From a bacterium (GTDB taxonomy: Bacteria; Bacillota; Clostridia; Oscillospirales; Oscillospiraceae): a stretch of DNA of 64,000 bases. Position 1 is the first letter of the stretch, and every line of letters starts with the position of its first letter. The stretch spans positions 1-64,000 of the forward strand of contig SFVC01000007.1 of the NCBI GenBank assembly GCA_004560375.1, written 5' to 3'. Position numbers and translations under genes: made by a program. The notes beneath the pieces were generated by a model, which was given only the letters and a program-made list of their open reading frames with translations, had not been told where the DNA came from and made no database searches. Below are positions 56,919 to 64,000 of the stretch, piece by piece.

Positions 56919-59063
56919 ATGAAACATCGCGGATGGCTGTGCCTCGCCCTGGCGTTGACCCTCCTCTGCGTCCCCGTCCAGGCGGCGGGGCCGGCGGAGG
57001 AGCTCTATGCCCGGGCGGTAGAGGACGCCAAGACCATAGAGCCGGAGGAGCTACTGCCCCTCAAGACCACCCTGACTCGGGACGATCCCTATGCCCAGTG
57101 GAACCAGCAGGGGGATCAAGTGCTGGTATGCACCTGGAACGACACCCCGGAGGACTATCCGGACGGGGCCGACGTCACCGTGGGGGAGGAGGCGGTGTGG
57201 GTGTTCTCCGGGCCGGAGTTTGAGGCGTGGTACGCCGCCAACGCCGGCGGCGTGGAGGACTGGGAGCTGCGGCTGTGCCAGCTTCTGGGCCTGCCCCCCG
57301 ACACGGGATACACCCACTTCACCACCCTGTGGGCCGCCCCGGAGGATCTGCTGCGCCCCGCCTTTGACCCGGACGTGACCGCCAGCACCATGACGGAGGA
57401 GCTGACTGGGGAGGACTGGTACCAGACCTGGTTTGAGAGCAACGCCGCCGCGTCCTACGGCGAGGACGGCTACCCCTGGACCCGGCTGGGCTATACCTAC
57501 GACTGGGCGGACAACGGCACGGAATACGGCCTGACCGAGTTTATTCTGCCCACCGGGGCCAAGGCCACGGTGGAGCGCACCGTCACCACCCTGGCCTATC
57601 TGGACTCCCTTGAGACGGCCCAGTCCAACCAGGCCGCCGCCCAGAGCGAGCTGGACGAGCTGAACGGGAAGCGGCTGGGGGTGCCCACCGGGTCGGTCTT
57701 TGACCGGGTGGCGCTGGATCGTCTGCCCGACGCCCAGATGTCCTACTTCAACGCCCAGCCGGACATTGTCACGGCCCTGCTGGCGGGAAAGATAGACGCC
57801 ATGATCACCGACGAGCCCATGGCCCGGGATATCGTGAACCAAACCCCCGGCCTGCGGCTCATTCCGGAGCTGTTCCGAACCGACTCCTATGCCTTTGCCT
57901 TTCCCCTGGATCACACCGCGCTGCGGGACGAGGTCAACACCGTGCTGGCGGAACTGAAAAGCGACGGGATCCTGGAGGAAATGGACGCGCGCTGGTTTGG
58001 GGAGGACAACGCCGCAAAGGTTCTGCCCGACCTGACCCTGACGGGAGAAAAGGGCGTCATCCGCTTTGCCACGTCCACCTCCTGCGCGCCCTTTGCCTAC
58101 GTCAAGGACGGGCAGATCGTGGGCTATGACATTGAGGTCGCCGTTCGCATCTGCCACAAGCTGGGCTATTCCCTGGAGATCACCGACATGGACTCCGGGG
58201 CGATGGTTCCCGGCATCCAGGCCGGGAAATTCGACATGGGGGGCGCCTGTCTCACCGTCACCGAGGAGCGCAAGCAGTCGGTGCTCTTTTCCGAGGCCGA
58301 CTACACCGGCGGCATCGTGGCCATTGTCCGCGACCACGAGGAGGCGGGCGGCGGGGGGCTTTGGAGCTATCTGAAAGACGGGTTTTACAAAACCTTTCTC
58401 CTTGAGAACCGCTGGAAGCTCTTTGTCCAGGGGCTGGGGGTCACCCTGTTGATCTCGGTGATCTCGGCGGTGCTGGGGACACTGATGGGCTTTGGCCTGT
58501 GCATGGCCCGCCGCTCCAGGCACAAATGGCTCAACGGGCCTGTCCGGCTCCTGGTGCGGATCGTGCAGGGCGTCCCGGTGCTGGTGCTGTTGATGATCCT
58601 CTACTTCCTGGTGCTGAAGAACCTGAAAAGCGGCGTGGTGGTGGCGGTGGCGGGCTTCTCCATCAACTTCGCCGCCTATGTGTCCGAGATGATGCGTACA
58701 GGTATCGAGACGGTGGACGCCGGACAGCTGGAGGCGGCCCAGGCCCTTGGCTTCAGCAGGGCCCGTGCCTTTTGGAAGGTCACCGCGCCCCAGGCCATCC
58801 GCACCATCCTGCCGGTCTACCGGGGGGAGTTTATCTCCATGGTGAAGATGACTTCGGTGGTGGGTTACATCACCATTCAGGATCTGACCCGTATGAGCGA
58901 TATCGTCCGGGGCCTGACCTATGACGCGTTCTTCTCCCTCATCTCCACCGCGATCATCTACTTTGCCCTGGCCAACCTGATGGCTATGAGCTTGTCCGCG
59001 CTGGAAAAACGGCTGGATCCCAAGCGGCGCAAGCGGATTGTAAAGGGGGTGTTGATGGCATGA
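56919..59063 (+). CDS. Polar amino acid ABC permease fused to a lobe-permuted binding protein
   Basis: 714 residues. Signal peptide 1-22. Residues about 30-235 form an extracytoplasmic domain I cannot name (GDQVLVCTWNDTPEDYPDG, GYTHFTTLWAAPEDLLRPAF). Residues 249-357 match lobe 2 of a family 3 solute-binding protein (NGKRLGVPTGSVFD, LLAGKIDAMITDEP, LAELKSDGILEEMDARWFG). Residues 378-470 match lobe 1 (VIRFATSTSCAPFAYVKDGQ, GYDIEVAVRICHKLGY, DMGGACLTVTEERKQSVLFS). The usual order is lobe 1 then lobe 2. A HisM-type permease follows from 500 with the EAA loop EAAQALGFSRARAFWKVTAP. The start at 56919 has AGGGAG upstream. It overlaps the ATPase gene by ATGA. Confidence 0.9.
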   Translation: MKHRGWLCLALALTLLCVPVQAAGPAEELYARAVEDAKTIEPEELLPLKTTLTRDDPYAQWNQQGDQVLVCTWNDTPEDYPDGADVTVGEEAVWVFSGPEFEAWYAANAGGVEDWELRLCQLLGLPPDTGYTHFTTLWAAPEDLLRPAFDPDVTASTMTEELTGEDWYQTWFESNAAASYGEDGYPWTRLGYTYDWADNGTEYGLTEFILPTGAKATVERTVTTLAYLDSLETAQSNQAAAQSELDELNGKRLGVPTGSVFDRVALDRLPDAQMSYFNAQPDIVTALLAGKIDAMITDEPMARDIVNQTPGLRLIPELFRTDSYAFAFPLDHTALRDEVNTVLAELKSDGILEEMDARWFGEDNAAKVLPDLTLTGEKGVIRFATSTSCAPFAYVKDGQIVGYDIEVAVRICHKLGYSLEITDMDSGAMVPGIQAGKFDMGGACLTVTEERKQSVLFSEADYTGGIVAIVRDHEEAGGGGLWSYLKDGFYKTFLLENRWKLFVQGLGVTLLISVISAVLGTLMGFGLCMARRSRHKWLNGPVRLLVRIVQGVPVLVLLMILYFLVLKNLKSGVVVAVAGFSINFAAYVSEMMRTGIETVDAGQLEAAQALGFSRARAFWKVTAPQAIRTILPVYRGEFISMVKMTSVVGYITIQDLTRMSDIVRGLTYDAFFSLISTAIIYFALANLMAMSLSALEKRLDPKRRKRIVKGVLMA

Positions 59064-60151
59064 TCACCGTCAAGCATCTTCGCAAGGAGTTTGCCAACGC
59101 AACGCCTTTGAAAGACGTGAACTGCACCATCGAAAAGGGAGAGGTCATCTCCATCATCGGCCCCTCCGGCACAGGAAAGAGCACCTTCCTGCGCTGCTTG
59201 AACCTGCTGGAGACGCCCACCTCCGGGGAGATCGTCATCGATGGGATCCATACCCTGGAGAAAGGCGCACCCATCCAGGAGCTGCGGAAAAAGATGGGCA
59301 TGGTATTCCAGTCCTTCAACCTCTTTTCCCACCTGATGGTCATTGAGAACATCATGCTGGGGCCGGTGGAGCTGCTGGGCCGGGATCGCCAGGCCGCCTA
59401 TGACCGGGGTCTGGAGCTGCTGGAGCTGGTGGGCCTGCGGGACAAGGCCCTGAATTATCCCGACGAGCTGTCCGGTGGGCAGAAGCAGCGGGTGGCCATC
59501 GCCCGGACACTGGCCATGGATCCGGAGATCGTGCTGTTTGACGAACCCACCTCCGCCCTGGATCCCACCATGGTCTCCGAGGTGCTGGGGGTCATCCGCC
59601 GTCTGGCCCAGGAGGGGATGACGATGATGATCGTCACCCACGAGATGAAGTTCGCCCGGGACGTATCCACCCGGATCTTCTATATGGATCAGGGAGAGAT
59701 CTACGAGGACGGCCCGCCGGATCAGATCTTCGGTGCACCCCGGCGGGAGCGCACCCGGGCCTTTATCCAGAAGGTTCGTACCTACTCCTTTGACATCAAG
59801 AGCCGGAGCTTTGACTTCTACGCCCTCATGGCCGGGCTGGAGCACTTTGCCCAGCGATACGCCCTCTCCGCCAAGCAGTCCCACAAATTGCAGCTGGCGG
59901 CGGAGGAGCTGGCGGTCAACCAGCTGCTCCCCCGGATAGAGGGCGAGGTCGCCCTGACGCTGACGGCGGGCTGCTCCGAGGAGACCGGGGCGGTGGAGCT
60001 CACCGCTGTCTGGCCCTCTGAGGAGCCCTTCCCGGAGCTGTTCGGCCAGGATTGGGAGGAGGACATCTCCCTGCTGCTGCTGCATAAGCTGCTCCAAAGT
60101 CACACCCAGACCTGGGAGGCCGGGGAGAACCGCATCCGGTTAGATCTGTAA
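59060..60151 (+). CDS. Amino acid ABC transporter ATPase with C-terminal GHKL-like domain
   Basis: 363 residues against about 245 for usual GlnQ/HisP ATPases. Residues 1-242: Walker A GPSGTGKST (34-42), Q-loop MVFQSFNLFS, signature LSGGQKQRVAIART, Walker B VLFDEPTSALDP, H-loop VTHE. Residues 243-363 are an extra domain that follows the GHKL pattern by eye: KLQLAAEELAVNQLLPRI (276-293) lines up with the N-box of the phosphatase-kinase and keeps E-x3-N; VWPSEEPFP lies where DNGKPYDP is expected; DISLLLLHKLLQSHTQTWEA with GENRIRLDL matches its C-terminal helix and strand. The G1 Asp is absent. It pairs with the upstream permease; next gene 10 bases on. Confidence 0.9.
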   Translation: MITVKHLRKEFANATPLKDVNCTIEKGEVISIIGPSGTGKSTFLRCLNLLETPTSGEIVIDGIHTLEKGAPIQELRKKMGMVFQSFNLFSHLMVIENIMLGPVELLGRDRQAAYDRGLELLELVGLRDKALNYPDELSGGQKQRVAIARTLAMDPEIVLFDEPTSALDPTMVSEVLGVIRRLAQEGMTMMIVTHEMKFARDVSTRIFYMDQGEIYEDGPPDQIFGAPRRERTRAFIQKVRTYSFDIKSRSFDFYALMAGLEHFAQRYALSAKQSHKLQLAAEELAVNQLLPRIEGEVALTLTAGCSEETGAVELTAVWPSEEPFPELFGQDWEEDISLLLLHKLLQSHTQTWEAGENRIRLDL

Positions 60152-60161
60152 GGAGGACGAC

Positions 60162-61628
60162 ATGATCACGTTTTTGCTTGCCCTTGCCCTGCTTGTGGCG
60201 GGCTATTTTACCTATGGAAAGCTCATCGAGCGGGTCTTCCGAGTGGACGACCGGCCCACACCCGCTGTGGCCCATCCCGACGGGGTGGACTTCATCCCCA
60301 TGAAGACCTGGCGGGTATTCCTGATCCAGCTGTTGAACATCGCCGGGCTTGGCCCCATCTACGGGGCCATCGCCGGGGCCTGTTGGGGGCCGGCGGTGTA
60401 TCTTTGGATCGTCTTTGGCACCATCCTGGGCGGCGGCGTCCATGACTTCCTCTCCGGCATGATGTCCATGCGGAACGACGGCGCTTCCATCTCCGAGGTG
60501 GTGGGGCGGTACATGGGTCGCGCCATCACGCTGCTGATGCGGGTCTTCTCGGTGGTTCTGCTGGTGATGGTGGGGGTAAATTTCGCCGCCGGGCCCGCCG
60601 GACTGCTGGCCCGCCTGACCCCGGACTGGCTCAGCCAGAACATCTGGCTGGTGGTCATCATGCTCTACTATCTTGCCGCTACCTTTCTCCCCATCGACAA
60701 GATCGTGGGCAAGCTCTATCCTGTCTTTGGCCTGTGCCTCATCGTCATGGCTCTGGGGGTGGGCGGAGCCACCCTCCTGTTCCACGCCTCGGATATGCCT
60801 GAGCTGACCCTGCCCGCCCTGACCGCCGCCCACCCGGCGGGAACGCCCAAGTGGGCCATGATGTTCGTCACCGTGGCCTGCGGGGCGGTGTCCGGCTTTC
60901 ACGCCACCCAGTCCCCCATGATGGCCCGGTGCGTCACCTCCGAGCGGGAGGGCCGCAAGGTGTTCTACGGCGCCATGGTGGCCGAGGGGATCATCGCCCT
61001 GGTCTGGGCCGCCGCCGGGGTGACCTTTTACACCGAGCACGGCTCCCTGGCCGCCGGCATGGCAGGGCTTCAGGCCGCCATCAACGCCCAGGGTCAGGGC
61101 GGCGTGGTCTTTGACATCTGCACCGGGCTTTTGGGCCCTGTGGGCGGCGTGCTGGCTATGGTGGGCGTCATCGCCTGTCCCATCACCTCCGGGGACACCG
61201 CCTTCCGTTCCGCCCGGCTCACCATCGCCGACTGGTTCAAGCTGGATCAGGCCAACGCCAAGAAACGGGCTTTGCTGGCCGTCCCTCTGCTGGCGGTGGG
61301 CTTTGTCATCGTCAAGCTCCTGCCTTGGACATACCTGTGGCGCTATTTCTCCTGGTCCAACCAGACCTTGGCCATGATCGTGCTGTGGACAGGGGCGGTG
61401 TTTTTACACAAATACGGCTATCCGCCCATTTGCGGCTGGATGGCGGCTCTGCCCGCCGCCTTCATGACCGCCGTCTCCGTGACCTATTTCATTCAGGCGC
61501 CTGAGTGCCTGCGCCTGCCCACCGCTGTCGCCTACCCTGTGGGTATCGTGGCCGCCGTGGTCTGCACGGCCCTCTATGCCGTCAGCTGCCGCGGCCGGCG
61601 GGAGGGCTCTGCAGTCCAATGTCATTAA
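60162..61628 (+). CDS. cstA: CstA family carbon starvation carrier
   Basis: 488 residues with about 13 membrane segments. CstA features: HPDGVDFIPMKTWRVFLIQL, NIAGLGPIYGAIAGACWGP, GGGVHDFLSGMMSMRNDG, GFHATQSPMMARC and CPITSGDTAFRSARL. The family includes pyruvate and peptide importers of the plasma membrane; the shorter Firmicutes type seen here lacks the long C-terminal extension of E. coli CstA. AAGGAGGACGAC precedes the start, 10 bases after the ATPase stop, so it belongs to the same transcript and may be under the same control. Confidence 0.92.
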   Translation: MITFLLALALLVAGYFTYGKLIERVFRVDDRPTPAVAHPDGVDFIPMKTWRVFLIQLLNIAGLGPIYGAIAGACWGPAVYLWIVFGTILGGGVHDFLSGMMSMRNDGASISEVVGRYMGRAITLLMRVFSVVLLVMVGVNFAAGPAGLLARLTPDWLSQNIWLVVIMLYYLAATFLPIDKIVGKLYPVFGLCLIVMALGVGGATLLFHASDMPELTLPALTAAHPAGTPKWAMMFVTVACGAVSGFHATQSPMMARCVTSEREGRKVFYGAMVAEGIIALVWAAAGVTFYTEHGSLAAGMAGLQAAINAQGQGGVVFDICTGLLGPVGGVLAMVGVIACPITSGDTAFRSARLTIADWFKLDQANAKKRALLAVPLLAVGFVIVKLLPWTYLWRYFSWSNQTLAMIVLWTGAVFLHKYGYPPICGWMAALPAAFMTAVSVTYFIQAPECLRLPTAVAYPVGIVAAVVCTALYAVSCRGRREGSAVQCH

Positions 61629-61639
61629 GTTAAGCCACA

Positions 61640-61697
61640 GCCCCCGCTGATAAGGGTCAAATTTCCCGGTCTGACCCTTAACAGCGGGGGCTTATTT
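61640..61697 (+). terminator. Terminator of the partner-switching transport operon
   Basis: Two stacked stems: GCCCCCGCTG/CAGCGGGGGC (61640-61649 with 61682-61691) enclosing TAAGGGTCA/TGACCCTTA, then TTATTT. The 61698-61832 stretch has no gene. Confidence 0.85.
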
Positions 61698-61832
61698 ACG
61701 CTGTTCGATTGCTCCACTTCCCTGTTTTTACAACAAGAGAAAACCATAGCCTCCCCGCCATGCCATTCCTCCCCGGGAAGCTCCGCCAGCAGATCTCAAT
61801 GACGGCCGCACCACCAACACGGTGATCCACTA

Positions 61833-62927
61833 CTATGCCATCAGCGGCTCCAATCCTTGCACGCCGGTAATACCCAGGCCCGGGGTGTCCGGCAGACGGA
61901 TGATGGGGCCATCAAACCGTGCGCCGCCCTGCACCGGGTTAAACCGGCCCAGGCTGGGGCCGTCCAGATCCACCAGCCGCACGTTCCGCTTGGCTGCGGC
62001 GAACTGGGCCGCCGCCGTGGCGGCCACGCCCCCCTCCAGCATACAGCCCATCATGCAGCCCACACCGTGGGCCTGGGCCAGCCCGCACAGGAGCTCCGCC
62101 TGGTACAGGCCCCCGGTTTTCATCAGCTTGAGGTTGATCAGATCCGCCGCCCTGCGCCGGATGATCTCCACCCCGTCCCGGACGGAAAACACGGCCTCGT
62201 CCGCCAGAATGTCCGTCAACACCCGGCTGGTGACAAACTCCAGTCCCGCCAGATCCTCCGCCCCCACCGGCTGCTCCACCAGCTCCACATCCAGACCCCG
62301 ATCCTCCATGGCCCGGATCATACGCACCGCCTCCTTGGGCGTCCAGCCCTGGTTGGCGTCCACCCGCAGACGGGTGCCGGGGGGCACCGCCTCCCGGATG
62401 CGGCACAGGCGCTCCAGATCCCCGGCGCTGTCCCGGCCCACCTTCACCTTGAGGATACGGTAGCCCTCTTCCACCGCCCGGCGGCTGTCCTCCACCATGG
62501 TCTCCGGCGATCCGGCGCTGATGGTCAGATCCGTTTCCAGAGTATTCCGGAAGCCGCCCAGCAGCTTCCAAAGGGGGCTGCCCAGCTTCTGGCCCCACAG
62601 ATCGTACAGCGCCATATCTATGGCCGCCTTGGCGCTGGTGTTATGCACCATGGCGGTGTGGACGCGGTGGAGCAGCTCCTCCCGGGCCTCCACGTCCCCG
62701 CCGATGAGCTGGGGGCCGATAACCCCCTCCACCGCCCAGGCGATGGAGGGCAAGGTATCCCCGGTGATAACGGCGGTGGCCGGGGCCTCGCCCCAGCCCA
62801 CGTGACCGGTGTCGGTGTGCATCGCCAGGACAAGGCTCTCCATGGTCTCCACCGTCCGCAGGGCGGTGCGGAAGGGAGTTTTCAGCGGCACCGCCAGCTT
62901 GAACAGCTTGATCTCCGTGATCCTCAC
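61833..62927 (-). CDS. Dipeptide epimerase-like enzyme (enolase superfamily, muconate-lactonizing subgroup)
   Basis: 364 residues. Motifs of the MLE subgroup: KVKVG with the catalytic Lys (near 160), RVDANQGW, ELVEQPV, ADEAVFS (metal ligands Asp, Glu, Asp in order) and LKLMKTGG with the second Lys. The fold and order fit L-Ala-D/L-Glu epimerase. The start is GTG at 62927: GGAGGAGG lies 7 bases upstream, the protein then begins RITEIKLF as in the family, and GTG overlaps the acetyltransferase stop as GTGA; the ATG at 62933 abuts the ribosome site. Together with the upstream serine hydrolase it suggests use of murein peptides. Confidence 0.88.
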   Translation of the reverse strand: MRITEIKLFKLAVPLKTPFRTALRTVETMESLVLAMHTDTGHVGWGEAPATAVITGDTLPSIAWAVEGVIGPQLIGGDVEAREELLHRVHTAMVHNTSAKAAIDMALYDLWGQKLGSPLWKLLGGFRNTLETDLTISAGSPETMVEDSRRAVEEGYRILKVKVGRDSAGDLERLCRIREAVPPGTRLRVDANQGWTPKEAVRMIRAMEDRGLDVELVEQPVGAEDLAGLEFVTSRVLTDILADEAVFSVRDGVEIIRRRAADLINLKLMKTGGLYQAELLCGLAQAHGVGCMMGCMLEGGVAATAAAQFAAAKRNVRLVDLDGPSLGRFNPVQGGARFDGPIIRLPDTPGLGITGVQGLEPLMA

Positions 62928-63430
62928 GGGCATACCTCCTCCAGCGGCCAGACGTAGCAGCGGCAGTCCACCGGCCAGCGGTCAAACTTGTAGACGTAGG
63001 GGCGCAGAAAGCGGGCCCCCAGCCCCTCGTATAGTCCCCGGGCCCGGGGGTTGTCCCGCACAACGCAGACGGAAACCCCGTCGCAGCCCATGGCCCGAGC
63101 CCGCTCCCAGACGGTGCGGATCAGCGTTCTGCCCACGCCCCTGCCCTGGCAGGCCCCGTCCACATAGAGGGAACTCAGGTTCAGCCAGCCCTGGTGATCC
63201 GGGTCGGGCTTACAGCCGGTGACCCCAACCGCCTGCCCATCCAGCTCTGCCACCCAGACCTCCTGGCCCGGCTGGGCCAGGGCCCGCGTCCAGACCCCTT
63301 CCCCCTTCTCCTGGCTGAGGGAGGCGAAATACTCCTCCGGCAGAAGCTCCTGGTAGGTATCCCGCAGGGCCTGGAGGTAGATCCGGGCCAACTGGGGCAC
63401 GTCCCCCGGCTTTGCCTTGCGTACGATCAT
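62924..63430 (-). CDS. GNAT family acetyltransferase
   Basis: 168 residues, one acetyltransferase domain: IVRKAKPGDVPQLARIYLQA at the start, LSSLYVDGACQGRGVGRTLI (acetyl-CoA loop Q/R-x-x-G-x-G) and DNPRARGLYEGLGARF near the end. Acceptor unknown. ATG 63430 has GGAGG upstream and overlaps the serine hydrolase stop (ATGA); its own stop overlaps the epimerase start (GTGA), so the three genes are translationally linked. Confidence 0.9.
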   Translation of the reverse strand: MIVRKAKPGDVPQLARIYLQALRDTYQELLPEEYFASLSQEKGEGVWTRALAQPGQEVWVAELDGQAVGVTGCKPDPDHQGWLNLSSLYVDGACQGRGVGRTLIRTVWERARAMGCDGVSVCVVRDNPRARGLYEGLGARFLRPYVYKFDRWPVDCRCYVWPLEEVCP

Positions 63431-63999
63431 GCCCACCCCTCCTCCTGCGCCGCCTCCAAGATGGCCTGATGGAAGGCCAGGCGGCAGGGATCCACGTTTT
63501 CAGCCTCCTGCCCGGGGCTGGTGAGCCGGTTGGTCAGCAGCACGCCGCCCACCCCCCGCTCCCGGGACAGGTACAGGCTGGTGCCGGTAAAACCGGTGTG
63601 CCCGCAGCCCAGGGGGTAGCGGGGGCCGAACTCAAAGCCCAGGCCCCGGCCATAGGGCCCCTCCGTAATGGCCCGGAGGAAGGGGGCCTCCTGGGTATTG
63701 AGATAGAACCGCCCCAGCTCCGCCACCCCGACGGAATCGGAAAACAGCCCCGCATGGCCGCTGATGCCGCCAAAGTAATACCAGGCGTTTCCGTCGTTGA
63801 CCTGGCCCACCACCGGCACCCCCTCCGGCCGGAAGCCGTCGAAGGGAATGTCCCGCTCCCGGCACATCCTGCGCTCGATGGCGTTGCCATAGCAGGAGAT
63901 GGCCAGCGCCCTGCCGTTCAGCGCCTGCCGCCGGTCAGCCTGGGGGGGCAGATAAGCCAACACAGGGAGATCCAGCGGTTTTCGGACATACTCCTCCAC
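63427..63999 (-). CDS. Serine hydrolase of the beta-lactamase (class C) family, C-terminal part
   Basis: The gene runs off the right edge; 190 residues of its C-terminal half are present. GQVNDGNAWYYFGGISGHAG followed by LFS, and GCGHTGFTGTSLYLSRERG (the third, KTG-like motif reads HTG), are typical of class C-like serine hydrolases; the nucleophile motif SxxK lies outside the window. Likely a wall-peptide hydrolase or esterase. Its stop overlaps the acetyltransferase start. Confidence 0.85.
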   Translation of the reverse strand: MEEYVRKPLDLPVLAYLPPQADRRQALNGRALAISCYGNAIERRMCRERDIPFDGFRPEGVPVVGQVNDGNAWYYFGGISGHAGLFSDSVGVAELGRFYLNTQEAPFLRAITEGPYGRGLGFEFGPRYPLGCGHTGFTGTSLYLSRERGVGGVLLTNRLTSPGQEAENVDPCRLAFHQAILEAAQEEGWA

Positions 64000-64000
64000 C

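Noticed and set aside
1..64000. CRISPR array, prophage, integrase or complete insertion sequence
   Set aside because: No spaced direct-repeat array, transposase, integrase or phage structural gene was seen on either strand.

Overview
The window reads as a chromosomal segment of a GC-rich, spore-forming, anaerobic gut Clostridium, most likely of the Oscillospiraceae (Flavonifractor/Pseudoflavonifractor-like). The evidence is the IspH-ribosomal protein S1 fusion, a GerW/YtfJ sporulation protein, the scpA-scpB-DUF2953-ytfJ-dacF-rluB order, a clostridial split purine pathway, and sigma-A promoters of Firmicutes type. Species cannot be fixed from sequence reading alone. Most genes are housekeeping genes packed into operons with ATGA overlaps. 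The GC bias creates many long antisense open frames, which I treat as artefacts.

Layout. 1-9 kb: tRNA-Arg(CCG), a nitrilase-fold amidohydrolase, a CPA2-type antiporter, an orphan soluble protein carrying a decarboxylase-beta signature, purA, and a threonine/lysine-branch group (ACT protein, hom, lysC). 9-16 kb: a class A penicillin-binding protein with an inserted zinc ribbon, a DUF1292 protein, a candidate structured RNA, a parvulin-type foldase, tcdA and a PAP2 phosphatase. 16-19.4 kb: cell-wall polymer genes (a glycosyltransferase-CsaB fusion plus a second glycosyltransferase). 19.4-27.4 kb: a purine operon purE-C-F-M-N-O-H-D behind an unidentified leader with an attenuator; its PurF lacks the glutaminase cysteine and PurH is replaced by separate PurO-like and AICAR formyltransferase proteins. 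27.4-38.6 kb: a DUF362 ferredoxin protein, ispH-S1, plsC, cmk, a BaiN-like flavoprotein, an RpiR regulator, rluB, dacF, ytfJ, DUF2953, scpB and scpA. 38.6-50 kb: an AT-rich acetyltransferase, rnc, acpP, plsX, trmFO, a small repressor with a palindromic divergent operator, topA, dprA, a SpoU methyltransferase, lysS and greA. 50-52 kb: a LytTR remnant and a secreted SLH-domain protein.

52.1-61.7 kb is the most unusual part. One operon encodes (1) a dicarboxylate/amino-acid symporter with an N-terminal degenerate GHKL (anti-sigma-kinase-like) domain, (2) a STAS anti-anti-sigma-like protein, (3) a membrane sensor combining a LytS-type 5TM domain, an extracellular sensor, HAMP, a SpoIIE/RsbU-type PP2C phosphatase and a GHKL kinase domain, (4) a polar amino acid ABC permease fused to a binding protein with its lobes in permuted order, (5) an ABC ATPase with a C-terminal degenerate GHKL domain, and (6) a CstA-family carrier. 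No sigma factor is present. I propose a partner-switching circuit in which the phosphorylation state of the STAS protein gates nutrient transporters directly through GHKL-like docking domains.

The last 2 kb holds three overlapping genes (serine hydrolase, acetyltransferase, enolase-superfamily dipeptide epimerase) that look like a peptidoglycan-peptide salvage group running off the window edge. Two families of intergenic repeats are present and several copies supply or abut stop codons.
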